A stretch of DNA of 42,919 nucleotides from Dehalococcoidia bacterium (GTDB lineage: Bacteria > Chloroflexota > Dehalococcoidia > Lucifugimonadales > VXLM01), in the NCBI GenBank assembly GCA_009841605.1, contig VXLM01000105.1, positions 1-42,919 of the forward strand. Reading direction: 5' to 3'. The stretch's first letter is position 1. Every line of letters begins with the position of its first letter. The position numbers and the translations under genes were made by a program. Below are positions 19,766-27,425 of this stretch, in pieces. The notes under the pieces are model-generated. The model saw only the letters and a program-made list of their open reading frames with translations. It made no database searches and was not told the origin of the DNA.

Positions 19766-20617
19766 ATGGCAGCACAAGTAGCGCATCCTGAATCGATAGT
19801 CGATACCGACTGGGTAGCGGAGCACGCGAGCGACGACAACGTAGTCCTGGTCGAGGTCGACGTGGACACCGAGGCATACGAGCAGGGGCACATCCCCGGC
19901 GCCATCGGCTGGAACTGGACGACCCAGCTCAACGACACCGTGACCCGCGACATCCTGAACAAGGAGCAGATCGAGTGCCTTCTCGGCTCGTCCGGCATCA
20001 CGCCGGATTCGACGATCGTCGTCTACGGTGACAATAACAACTGGTTTGCCACCTACGCCTTTTGGCAGCTCAAGATCTACGGCCACGCCGATGTCCGCGT
20101 TATGAACGGCGGGCGCATCAAGTGGGTGAGCGAGGGCCGTGACCTGACGACCGACGTGCCGAGCGTCGAGGCGACCTCCTACACCGCGAGCGACCCGGAT
20201 CTCAGCACCCGCGCCACGCGCGACGACATGCTGAGCATCGCCCGTGGCGAGACCTCGTCCGCGATGGTCGACGTACGAGCGCCCGCGGAGTTCAGCGGCG
20301 AGCTTCTTGCCCCCGCGAACCTGCCGCAGGAAGGTTCGCAGCGCGGCGGCCACATACCGGGAGCGACCAACATCCCCTGGCTCACGGCCGTCAACGAAGA
20401 CGACGGGACGTTCAAGTCCGTCGAGGACCTGCAGGCGGCCTACCAGGGCAAGGGCATCACCGGGGACGGCCCGACCGTGGCCTACTGCCGCATCGGCGAG
20501 CGCTCGTCCCACACGTGGTTCGTCCTCAGCCAGATCCTCGGCTACGACAACGTCACGAACTACGACGGCTCGTGGACCGAGTACGGCAGCATCGTCGGCG
20601 CGCCCATCGAAAAGTAA
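19766..20617 (+). CDS. Thiosulfate sulfurtransferase (tandem rhodanese)
   Basis: The enzyme transfers sulfane sulfur from thiosulfate to a thiol acceptor through a cysteine persulfide. The 283 residues hold two rhodanese domains: an inactive N-terminal one (VLVEVDVDTEAYEQGHIPGA) and a catalytic C-terminal one with active loop CRIGERSS beginning at Cys241. CRIGERSSHTWFVL is typical of the CysA-type enzymes of Actinobacteria. The ATG (MAAQV) is preceded by purine-rich GTGAGGA; an open frame starts five codons earlier. It lies 88 bases after moeB and is probably co-transcribed, supplying sulfur to the same carrier (inference). Confidence 0.92.
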   Translation: MAAQVAHPESIVDTDWVAEHASDDNVVLVEVDVDTEAYEQGHIPGAIGWNWTTQLNDTVTRDILNKEQIECLLGSSGITPDSTIVVYGDNNNWFATYAFWQLKIYGHADVRVMNGGRIKWVSEGRDLTTDVPSVEATSYTASDPDLSTRATRDDMLSIARGETSSAMVDVRAPAEFSGELLAPANLPQEGSQRGGHIPGATNIPWLTAVNEDDGTFKSVEDLQAAYQGKGITGDGPTVAYCRIGERSSHTWFVLSQILGYDNVTNYDGSWTEYGSIVGAPIEK

Positions 20618-20650
20618 GAAAGTCTGAGGGATTCAGCCGAAGATTGCATT

Positions 20651-20709
20651 CCGTTCGCCCTGAGCTTGTCGAAGGGCGGTTCACGGTTCGACAAGCTCAC
20701 CGCGAACGG
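20651..20709. repeat. Palindromic repeat (CCGTTCGC/GCGAACGG ends)
   Basis: Two 23-base arms (20651-20673 and 20687-20709) are inverse complements with two mismatches and contain TGAGCTTGTCGAA. A single arm recurs at 42607. It could act as a terminator-like hairpin after the sulfurtransferase gene. The rest of 20618-20790 shows nothing clear. Confidence 0.8.
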
Positions 20710-20792
20710 TCTTTGCTAACCTCCTGAACATTCTCTAAGGCAACCCATTCGCGTTCTGGCCTTATCACCATACAGGGCCCGGACCTACCCTG

Positions 20793-20801
20793 TGATATAC
20801 T
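20793..20801 (+). promoter_or_regulatory. Extended -10 promoter of ssrA
   Basis: TGATATACT lies 20 bases before the mature tmRNA 5' end. No convincing -35 is seen. Confidence 0.55.
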
Positions 20802-20821
20802 TTCCGGTGTATCCATTTTGT

Positions 20822-21177
20822 GGGGACGCGTGGCTTCGACAGGGGAAGCCTCCGCGGGACTGCAGGTCGAGGCGCCATCTACCCTCGCTAAACCGGTGGC
20901 AATCACAATAACAGGCAAGCAAGAGCTAGCCCTAGCCGCCTAAGCGCGGCTACGTTCACCCGTTTCGCTCCTCGACGGGGCGGGATGAGCGACGACACTC
21001 GAGGTGCTGTCCGACGGACGCCGATAAGAAGGACAAAAGACTCATCGGCTGGCCACCGACATGACCGACGCCGGTTAGGGCGGTCGGAGGCGAGAACCAA
21101 ATACCGGCTACACCTGTAGACGTTCTAGTCCGGAGCCTCTTCTGGACGGGGAGTTCGACCCTCCCCCGTCTCCACCA
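20822..21177 (+). ncRNA. ssrA: Transfer-messenger RNA (tmRNA)
   Basis: tmRNA rescues stalled ribosomes and tags the unfinished protein for proteolysis. The 5' end GGGGACGCGTGGCTTCGACA and the 3' end GTTCGACC...GTCTCCACCA are diagnostic. GGGGAC pairs with GTCTCC as the acceptor stem, GGGAG/CTCCC forms the T stem, and CCA is encoded. The tag frame runs from GCA at 20899 to TAA at 20941-20943 and reads AITITGKQELALAA, ending in the usual LAA degron. The length is 356 bases. The 3' end is a frequent integration site, and a degenerate copy of it lies at 22676. Confidence 0.97.
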
Positions 21178-21201
21178 CACCCGCCTACTACCTCTGTTTC
21201 T

Positions 21202-21498
21202 CTAGCTTGTAGGCTGCGGCTCGTAGCGCATAACCTTGATCCGGTCCTCACTCCTGCGCGCGAGTGCCAGATCATAAGAGGTCTGGCGTCGGAGCCAGAA
21301 CTCCGCGGTTGACCATCCCGCCTTCTCAAGTCGGATGGCCACCTCAGGCGAAATGGCGGCATGACCATTCAGCACGCGAGAGAGCGTGTGACGCGCCACA
21401 CCCAGCACCCGCGCCCCTTCGGTAACGCTCAGACCAAGGGGCTCCAGGCAGTTCTGCTTGATGCTGCGTCCGGGATGCGGGGGATTTTTCATTCCCAT
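21202..21498 (-). CDS. higA: HigA-type antitoxin (XRE family)
   Basis: The 98-residue protein has a helix-turn-helix: [20 protein letters not shown], then [20 protein letters not shown]. The N-terminal MKNPPHPG and the [19 protein letters not shown] region are typical of the HigA family. It normally binds toxin HigB and represses the operon. GAGGA lies seven bases before the ATG at 21498. The partner higB directly upstream is reduced to its last 20 codons, so this is an orphan antitoxin. It ends 25 bases from the tmRNA 3' end. It may still act as a DNA-binding regulator or protect against HigB from elsewhere (inference). Confidence 0.88.
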   Translation of the reverse strand: MGMKNPPHPGRSIKQNCLEPLGLSVTEGARVLGVARHTLSRVLNGHAAISPEVAIRLEKAGWSTAEFWLRRQTSYDLALARRSEDRIKVMRYEPQPTS

Positions 21499-21513
21499 CG
21501 CTTTGTCCTCTTT

Positions 21514-21576
21514 CTAGTGACAATCGACAAGGTCGACATCGTACACGTCGCCATCTTCAAACCGGAATGTGATTCT
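21514..21576 (-). pseudogene. higB: Truncated higB toxin, C-terminal remnant
   Basis: The minus strand reads RITFRFEDGDVYDVDLVDCH and a stop, the usual HigB C-terminus (R-I-x-F-x-x-x-D-G-D-A/V-Y-D-V-x-x-V-D-x-H). It ends 15 bases before higA, as in intact higBA operons. All upstream codons are missing: the GNAT stop codon abuts the remnant at 21578. Confidence 0.85.
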
Positions 21577-21577
21577 T

Positions 21578-22531
21578 TTAGTTATGCAAACTCTTTTCAA
21601 ATGTAACCCAAGCATAGGTTTTGTGGAATCCTACGCTCTCGTTGAGGGTGAGAATGGGATCGTTGGAAGAGTTGCTTCCGGTCTCGATTGCGTCGACCCC
21701 ACGTTCACTAGCGTATTTGATGGTGTGCAATTTCAGGAGTCTTGCTATCCCCTGACGGCGGTACTCCGGTCTAATCCCGGTAAGCCCAATTTCTAGAATG
21801 CGTGGATCACCCTCTGTAGTCTGTAGGTAGCTTAGTCCAACGTACTTCTCTCCGTGCTTCGCCAGGAAGTAGCCATCCGGAAGATGCGTTCCACGTGAGA
21901 ATCCATCTACAAATTCCTCATATGTGGCTGGAGTGAAGTAGCCCGCCCGTGGTACATCCGCTTCTATAAGGTTTTGGAGTTCGCTAAGGTCTCGCAGGTA
22001 GTCCGCATTCTCTTGAATCTCCTTTGAGAGCGTGACAATACTGGTTCCTCGTTCCCTCGCCTGATCTGTCATATCTTCAATCCCGCTAAGACCCACTTCC
22101 CTGACGCACAGCCGTTGGGTGATATTTCGCCATAGTTCATGGAACCCGCGGCGTCGCACAAACCGCAGATGCTGAGGATAGTCATCCCGGGCGTTCACCC
22201 AGACTGTTTCCGCGCCAAGCTTACAAAGCTCACTCATAAGGCAGTCGTAGACCCTAGCTCCAATTCCTCTACCTTGGTATTCAGGGTCAACCAACACCCA
22301 GCCCCAGTACTTCCCTGGGTAGTTCATGCGGGACTCTTGCCAAATCTCCCCGAAGCCGACAGCATGACCTGTACCTGGTGTCCGCGCCACAATGCTAAAG
22401 GGGTTCCTACGGCTCGCTCGGACACGCCGACTGTCGTTCCCGGTTATAGGAAAGTCTGGGAATACCTCGGAAAAAACGCGTGCACTTGCTTCATGATCGC
22501 CGTCTTCGAAGGGGCGTATTTGGAGGTTCAT
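21578..22531 (-). CDS. Tandem GNAT acetyltransferase
   Basis: The 317-residue protein has two GNAT domains. The first has VLVDPEYQGRGIGARVYD (79-96) then RFVRRRGFHELW; the second has TGIRPEYRRQGIARLLKL and LNESVGFHKTYAWV near the C-terminus. The start is taken at MNLQIRPFEDGD; no strong ribosome site is visible and the frame is open 37 codons further. Base composition is clearly more A+T-rich than the flanks, with codons such as AAT, TAT and AGT common, which suggests transfer. Its stop abuts the truncated higB. Substrate unknown. Confidence 0.85.
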   Translation of the reverse strand: MNLQIRPFEDGDHEASARVFSEVFPDFPITGNDSRRVRASRRNPFSIVARTPGTGHAVGFGEIWQESRMNYPGKYWGWVLVDPEYQGRGIGARVYDCLMSELCKLGAETVWVNARDDYPQHLRFVRRRGFHELWRNITQRLCVREVGLSGIEDMTDQARERGTSIVTLSKEIQENADYLRDLSELQNLIEADVPRAGYFTPATYEEFVDGFSRGTHLPDGYFLAKHGEKYVGLSYLQTTEGDPRILEIGLTGIRPEYRRQGIARLLKLHTIKYASERGVDAIETGSNSSNDPILTLNESVGFHKTYAWVTFEKSLHN

Positions 22532-22675
22532 TGGGCTGTCGGAGTTGAGGCGTGTCACTAGAATCCGCCCAAATATGTCTGGGCAATCGGTCTCGTTCCA
22601 TGTTAGTGATCGTCTTCGGTAGGCAAGTTGAGGAATCGCCATCTCTGGTTTCCGGGTCGGAACACGTGGGAACCT

Positions 22676-22702
22676 GAGATCGACTCTTCCCCGCCTCTAC
22701 CA
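22676..22702 (+). repeat. Degenerate copy of tmRNA 3' end (possible attachment site)
   Basis: GAGATCGACTCTTCCCCG then CCTCTACCA matches the last 27 bases of ssrA (21151-21177) at 22 positions, counting the CCA, in the same orientation. It lies just beyond the A+T-rich segment. Such a pair is expected when an element integrates in a tmRNA gene. No integrase is present. Bases 22532-22675 and 22703-22758 hold nothing else I recognise. Confidence 0.45.
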
Positions 22703-22758
22703 ATTTCGCTATGAAACAGATCGACTTGGGCCGAGTAGACTGTTCGTATACGAGAATT

Positions 22759-23877
22759 CTACCGGAACCAGTCGTAGTTCAGGCCCAGCGAGCGGTCCTC
22801 CAGCGGCAGATCGACCCGCACTCCGCCCATGTCGGACGAGAGCTTGAGCGCGACCTCGACCTCCAGCGCCACGGCGACACGCCGACCGGAGTTCTTCGGC
22901 TCGTCCATCTCCCCGGCGATGCAGCGCATCACGTCGTTCAGCGAGTAGACCGCCCCGTACGGCGGTATGAACTGCGGGACGCCGAAAGGCACCTCCGTGC
23001 GCTGCTTAGGACTCTCTGTCCCCGGCGCCTCGATGTCATTGGACAGGCGCCAACCCGACGATCCGGCGAGTCCGAAAGAGAAGCTGAGATCGCCTTCCGT
23101 CCCCATGATCCGCACGTTCGGTAAGCCTTTACGGAAATGCACGACCGTGCCGTCCTGCGCCACCAACATGCCATGGCCTTGAAATTCGTCGCTGCCCGAC
23201 TCGGAACGGGGCGTGTCATTCGTGCCTATGACCCACGCGGGCGGGGAATCGAGAAAGTACGACCAGTTCTGATGCTGAGAATTAGGGCCGCCCGCCTCAA
23301 TCGAGATCACGTCGCCGATCTCGCCGGAAATGACGAGATTCTTCGCCCGTTCGAATGACGGGTGAGTCGTGGAAATCGCGCCGCAGGAGAGCGGCACCCC
23401 GGCGTCCGCGCACGCCTTCACCATCCGGTCGGCCTCGTCGAGCGTGTGGCACATGGGCTTATCTGTAATGACGCCCTTTGCCCCATGCTCGACAGCCATC
23501 ACCACGAGGTCGGCTCGTCCCTTGGTGTTCGTGGCGACGGCAACGATGTCGAGGTTCTCCTTCTCGAACATCTCGCGCGCATCCGTATAGACCGACTCGG
23601 TGCCGTACCGCTCCGAGAAGGCCCTCAGACGCTTCACGTCCCTGTCCGCCGCCGCCACGAGGTCGACCTCGGGTCTGTCGACAATCGCCTCCGAGTACGA
23701 CGTGGCATTCCCCTCCATACCGGGACTCTCGAAGTGGTGAAACTTGCGATGAATGTTAAGTTCCGGCGTCGGCCGGTCGACGTCGTCCACGTGGAACCGA
23801 TCGCCGATACGGTTCGCCAGGTCGTACAGCATGCCCATCCAGCCCAGTCCGACAACTCCGCCTCGATATTTCGCCAT
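22759..23877 (-). CDS. Gfo/Idh/MocA family oxidoreductase
   Basis: This is an NAD(P)-dependent dehydrogenase family acting mostly on sugars, inositols or their derivatives. The 372 residues have the Rossmann motif GLGWMG (10-15), VDLVAAADRD (71-80), and TDKPMCHTLDEAD (138-150) in the place of the family EKP motif. The C-terminal half is the usual alpha/beta substrate domain. An insertion near residues 30-60 (NIHRKFHHFESPGMEGN) is unusual. AGGAGG lies nine bases before the ATG. It starts 47 bases after the glycosidase-like gene on the same strand, so they probably form an operon for carbohydrate breakdown (inference). Confidence 0.9.
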   Translation of the reverse strand: MAKYRGGVVGLGWMGMLYDLANRIGDRFHVDDVDRPTPELNIHRKFHHFESPGMEGNATSYSEAIVDRPEVDLVAAADRDVKRLRAFSERYGTESVYTDAREMFEKENLDIVAVATNTKGRADLVVMAVEHGAKGVITDKPMCHTLDEADRMVKACADAGVPLSCGAISTTHPSFERAKNLVISGEIGDVISIEAGGPNSQHQNWSYFLDSPPAWVIGTNDTPRSESGSDEFQGHGMLVAQDGTVVHFRKGLPNVRIMGTEGDLSFSFGLAGSSGWRLSNDIEAPGTESPKQRTEVPFGVPQFIPPYGAVYSLNDVMRCIAGEMDEPKNSGRRVAVALEVEVALKLSSDMGGVRVDLPLEDRSLGLNYDWFR

Positions 23878-23924
23878 TACTCTATTCCTCCTCTGCGTTG
23901 AGGGTGTTCCTATGGTTCTGATAG

Positions 23925-25493
23925 CTAACGATACGTCACCGATACCCGCACGTCGGCGAGTATGAGAGGCTCGTCCCGCCCAGAGTCGGTCTCCGTCAGC
24001 CAGACCGCAATCTCGTTCCCGCCGGACTGCAAGGGCGGCGTGTCGACCGTCCACTCGATGACCGTTCCGGGCTCAAGGTCGTCCGTAGTCTCCATCGGGG
24101 AATCGTGCCCCCGGTTGGGAGCATAGACGGTGCGCCTCCAGGTGTCGGTCGATCTCCTCGCGGCGTTCGCGTCGAGAGCAGAGCCGTTGACCTTCACGTT
24201 TATGGTGTCGCCCGCTCCCGCGTTCTCAAGCCGGAACCCTATCGTGCACTCGCCGAGCGCTCCTTGAGCCTTCGCGCCCTCCAGATCGTCGGCGATGGAC
24301 ATGGTCAGGAGTGTGCTCGGCCCGATGACGGTCGGTTCCAGCGCGGTCGGAAGCTGGGTCAACGGGATGGCGTTCTGGAACGAGAACCCAAGCTGGTTCG
24401 TGGGACGCACCCGGCCCCGCTTGTCGAACTCGTATCGTTTGTCGAGTCGGGACAGCGCGTCGCCGTCGACCAGCCTGCCGAGCGTATCCCGCTTCCACTC
24501 ATGCGGCAGCCTGAAGTAGTTGAACAGGTACAGACCTGAGACCCCCTGCTCGTGGTACAAGGCTGCAGCGGCTCGCATCGACAGCTCGTTGAGGTTTGGC
24601 CGGAGCGCTTCGAGACAGCCGTATATCTCGACGGACGTACCCTCCGCGGCCTCGACGAATTCGTCGACGGGCGTCTCGAACGGGATGAACCCGCCTCCCG
24701 CGATCACGATATCCACCAGCTCTTCCCTGATCCACGTCTCCACGTCCAGGCCGACCCGCGCGCAGTCCCGCAGGGTAGGGGGCACGCGAACGATCAGGTC
24801 GAGATCCTTGCCCTTCGCCTCGCCGATCTCATCCATCTGCTGGCGAATGTACGCTATGAAGTCGGTCATCAGGTACCGGTTCGGGTACCCCTCCTCGATG
24901 CGGAAGTAGGCCGGGTGGCGCATGTAATCGAGCTCGATGCCGTCCACGTCCCATCGCGAGACCAGCTCGACCGCGATGCTCGCCATGTAGCTCCGCACTG
25001 CGGGTACGGCGTAGTCGAGCCCCGTTCGAATACCCCACTCCAACGTCGGGCCGGGAATATCCTCGCCCTTGCCGATGAGGTACTCGGGGTTGTCGCGCCT
25101 GAAGTGCGAGTACTGCGGCGCTGACTCCGGCATGTCGTAGTGCTCGTTCATCCGCACCGACGGAAAGAACTCCACCCCCGCCCGCCTGCACAGCCCAGCG
25201 ATGACCTCCATCGGGCCGCCGTGATGCTCCATGAGATAGTTGAGGTTGTCCACGCTCCGCTGCTGCGACTCGTCGAGGTTGTCGTACCCCTCTCCGAACC
25301 TCTCGCCGATATCGGTCTCGTACGAGTACGTATCGTGGCCTCCCACCGACCAGAGGAACCCGTCAATGGGGGTGTCAACGTACGTCCCGACCATGTGCTC
25401 CCACATGAACTCCGGCGTGAGCGGATGGGGCGTATTTATGATCCAGCCGTCGTCGTTGCACAGTATCCGTCGTGTCTTTCCGCTTCGTGGCAT
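23925..25493 (-). CDS. Glycosidase-like TIM-barrel protein (GHL10/DUF4015-like)
   Basis: The 522-residue protein resembles hypothetical glycoside hydrolases of the GHL10 type. It has DGFLWSVGGHDTYSYET near the N-terminus, GVEFFPSVRMNEHYD, and WDVDGIELDYMRHPAYF near residues 181-197, where an acidic pair could be catalytic. VDIVIAGGGFIPFET and GVSGLYLFNYFRLPHEW follow. The last about 130 residues look like a beta-sandwich (TIGFRLENAGAGDTINVKV). There is no signal peptide, so the action would be cytoplasmic. GGAGG lies seven bases before the ATG. Together with the downstream Gfo/Idh/MocA oxidoreductase it suggests processing of an oxidised or unusual sugar (inference). Confidence 0.75.
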   Translation of the reverse strand: MPRSGKTRRILCNDDGWIINTPHPLTPEFMWEHMVGTYVDTPIDGFLWSVGGHDTYSYETDIGERFGEGYDNLDESQQRSVDNLNYLMEHHGGPMEVIAGLCRRAGVEFFPSVRMNEHYDMPESAPQYSHFRRDNPEYLIGKGEDIPGPTLEWGIRTGLDYAVPAVRSYMASIAVELVSRWDVDGIELDYMRHPAYFRIEEGYPNRYLMTDFIAYIRQQMDEIGEAKGKDLDLIVRVPPTLRDCARVGLDVETWIREELVDIVIAGGGFIPFETPVDEFVEAAEGTSVEIYGCLEALRPNLNELSMRAAAALYHEQGVSGLYLFNYFRLPHEWKRDTLGRLVDGDALSRLDKRYEFDKRGRVRPTNQLGFSFQNAIPLTQLPTALEPTVIGPSTLLTMSIADDLEGAKAQGALGECTIGFRLENAGAGDTINVKVNGSALDANAARRSTDTWRRTVYAPNRGHDSPMETTDDLEPGTVIEWTVDTPPLQSGGNEIAVWLTETDSGRDEPLILADVRVSVTYR

Positions 25494-25695
25494 TGAGAAG
25501 CCTCCGGGCCGGGGGTGTCTTCCGTCGGGCGCTTAGGGTATCTACTATCGGGCGACAGGTAAAGGGGTTCGGACTGCCTACACCGCTTGCCATCGAATGA
25601 GGGCCACCCCATAATTGTGTGGCAAATTCTTGCCGCCTTGGCAGCGTTCTTGCCTCTCGGCGGTAGACAGTTGCATACACGGAGCGCACGGAACT

Positions 25696-26646
25696 ATGCG
25701 AACACGCCAGCTTGGGAAGGACGGGCCGAAGGTCCCGGTCATCTGCTTCGGAACGTGGCCCCTCGGCGGCGCGTTCGGCGCTATCGAGTACGACCAGGCC
25801 ATCACCACCCTGAGAGCGGCGATCGACGCCGGGCTGACCTTCCTCGACACGGCGGAGAGCTATTTCGACAGCCAAGCCAAGATCGGCGAGGCTATCGAAG
25901 GACGGCGCGACGAAATCTTCCTGGCGACGAAGGTCTCCGGCTCCGACCACTCCGCCGAGCATATACAATCGGCGTTAGGCGAGAGCCTCAGGTTCCTGAG
26001 AACCGACTACATCGACCTGTACCAGTTACACAGTCCGCAGCCGCAGTGGCCCATCGAGGACACCGTTGGCGAACTCATGAAGCACCGCGACGCCGGAAAG
26101 ATACGCTACATCGGCGTCTCCAACTTCTCCGCGGACCAGACACGTGAGGCTGCACGGCATGGCCTGATCCATAGCTCGCAGCCTCGATACAGCATTCTCT
26201 TCCGCGACTCAGAGGAAGAAATTCTGCCGGCCTGCCAAGAGTTGGGCATCGGAGCAATCGTGTACTCCGTCATGGCGAAGGGGCTGCTGGCCAGCAAGTA
26301 CAAGCCCGGCCACCAGTTCCCGCCCGACGACGAACGGCACAACTGGCCCCACTTCAAGGGCGAGCTGTTCGAGCGCATCTACGCCGTGACCGAGAAGCTG
26401 AAGGCGTGGGCTCAGGACCACGGTCGAGACATCGTCCAGCTTGCCATAGCCTGGCCCCTTGCCAACCCCGCCGTAACGTCGAGCATCGTCGGTGGCCGGA
26501 CGGTCGAGCAGGTGCTTCACGACGCGCAGGCGGGAGACTGGCTGCTGACCGACGACGACCTGCGCGAGATTGACGAGATTCAAGGCGACCTCCGCTTGGA
26601 GTCGATAGCCATTCCCCGATGGAGCGACCGTGCGAAGCCAAGTTGA
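25696..26646 (+). CDS. Aldo/keto reductase
   Basis: This NADPH-dependent carbonyl reductase has 316 residues in a TIM barrel. The catalytic tetrad is visible: Asp51 and Tyr56 (DTAESY), Lys79 (ATKVSG) and His112 (LYQLHSPQ). YIGVSNFSADQ and SSIVGGRTVEQ are conserved cofactor-side motifs. The start is ATG at 25696, chosen because the family N-terminus (MRTRQLGKDGPKVPVICFGTW) begins there. The next gene overlaps its end by 17 bases. The 202-base gap before it shows no clear promoter. Substrate unknown; sugar or lactaldehyde reduction is common in the family. Confidence 0.92.
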   Translation: MRTRQLGKDGPKVPVICFGTWPLGGAFGAIEYDQAITTLRAAIDAGLTFLDTAESYFDSQAKIGEAIEGRRDEIFLATKVSGSDHSAEHIQSALGESLRFLRTDYIDLYQLHSPQPQWPIEDTVGELMKHRDAGKIRYIGVSNFSADQTREAARHGLIHSSQPRYSILFRDSEEEILPACQELGIGAIVYSVMAKGLLASKYKPGHQFPPDDERHNWPHFKGELFERIYAVTEKLKAWAQDHGRDIVQLAIAWPLANPAVTSSIVGGRTVEQVLHDAQAGDWLLTDDDLREIDEIQGDLRLESIAIPRWSDRAKPS

Positions 26647-27421
26647 GGCCCTCCTGAAGGGCGCGTTCGACTTTCGAATTCACACTGGCCCTGAGCCGGA
26701 AGGCGAGCGGCGCATCGATTACCTGGAGGCGGGCCGCGACGCCTACGAGGCTGAGATGGCGGGGTTCGTGCTGATGAAGCACCGGCACCCGACGGCGCTA
26801 GCCGCCTATGCCCTCAATCGGATGTATCCCGGCTTCCAAGCCGTCGGATCTATCGTCCTGAACACGTCGGTCGGCGGGCTGAACCCCGACGCGGTCGAGG
26901 CCGCCGCAAAGCTCGGCGCGAAGGTCGTGTGGATGCCCACGCAGGACGCCGGAACGATTGGGCTCCTCGATGCCCCGGACGACGTTGAGGCCGTGCTGGA
27001 GGTCGCCAAGACGCACGGCATGGCCGTTGCCTCGACCCACGCTTCGTTCGCGGACACCGAAATGCTTGTGGACCTCGCGAATTCGATGGGTCTGGTGCGG
27101 CTTCTGGTAACCAATCCTGTAGCCAGATTCGGGGCAGATGAGGGAATCCGGCTTCTTTCCCAAGATCTGTACGTTGAGTTACCGTTCCTGTCCTACTATG
27201 ACGGTCAAGACGCTGGGGTACGCTTGCGCGGGGATATCGACAGGATCGGGGCCGGCCGCTGCATCGTGTCGACAGACTTCGGTCAGTGGACGAATCCTCC
27301 CCCGTCAGAGGGGATGCGGATGGCCATCGCCTCCATGCTCGACGCGGGAATGCGTGAGGCTGACATCACAAAGGTCGTGCGGACGAATCCCCTCGAATGC
27401 GTAGGGCTTCCCGTCGACTGA
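26630..27421 (+). CDS. DUF6282-like amidohydrolase-fold protein
   Basis: The 263-residue protein resembles metal-dependent hydrolases annotated as DUF6282. It has DFRIHTGPEPEG (14-25), VLMKHRHPTALAAYAL (47-62), LNTSVGGLNPDAVEAAA, STHASF, and STDFGQWTNPP, where the Asp would bind metal. The usual first histidine of the HxH pair is Arg16 (R-I-H). The start is GTG at 26630 with GGAG six bases upstream, inside the aldo/keto reductase gene, so they are translationally coupled. It probably hydrolyses a cyclic or lactone product of the partner enzyme (inference). Confidence is good for family, low for reaction. Confidence 0.75.
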   Translation: MRSQVEALLKGAFDFRIHTGPEPEGERRIDYLEAGRDAYEAEMAGFVLMKHRHPTALAAYALNRMYPGFQAVGSIVLNTSVGGLNPDAVEAAAKLGAKVVWMPTQDAGTIGLLDAPDDVEAVLEVAKTHGMAVASTHASFADTEMLVDLANSMGLVRLLVTNPVARFGADEGIRLLSQDLYVELPFLSYYDGQDAGVRLRGDIDRIGAGRCIVSTDFGQWTNPPPSEGMRMAIASMLDAGMREADITKVVRTNPLECVGLPVD

Positions 27422-27425
27422 TGGC

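Noticed and set aside
22635-22712. A tRNA-Leu-like gene on the minus strand (D-arm-like GCGAAATTGGTAGAGGCG)
   Set aside because: The anticodon arm and acceptor do not close. The plus strand of the same bases matches the tmRNA 3' end, which explains the resemblance better.
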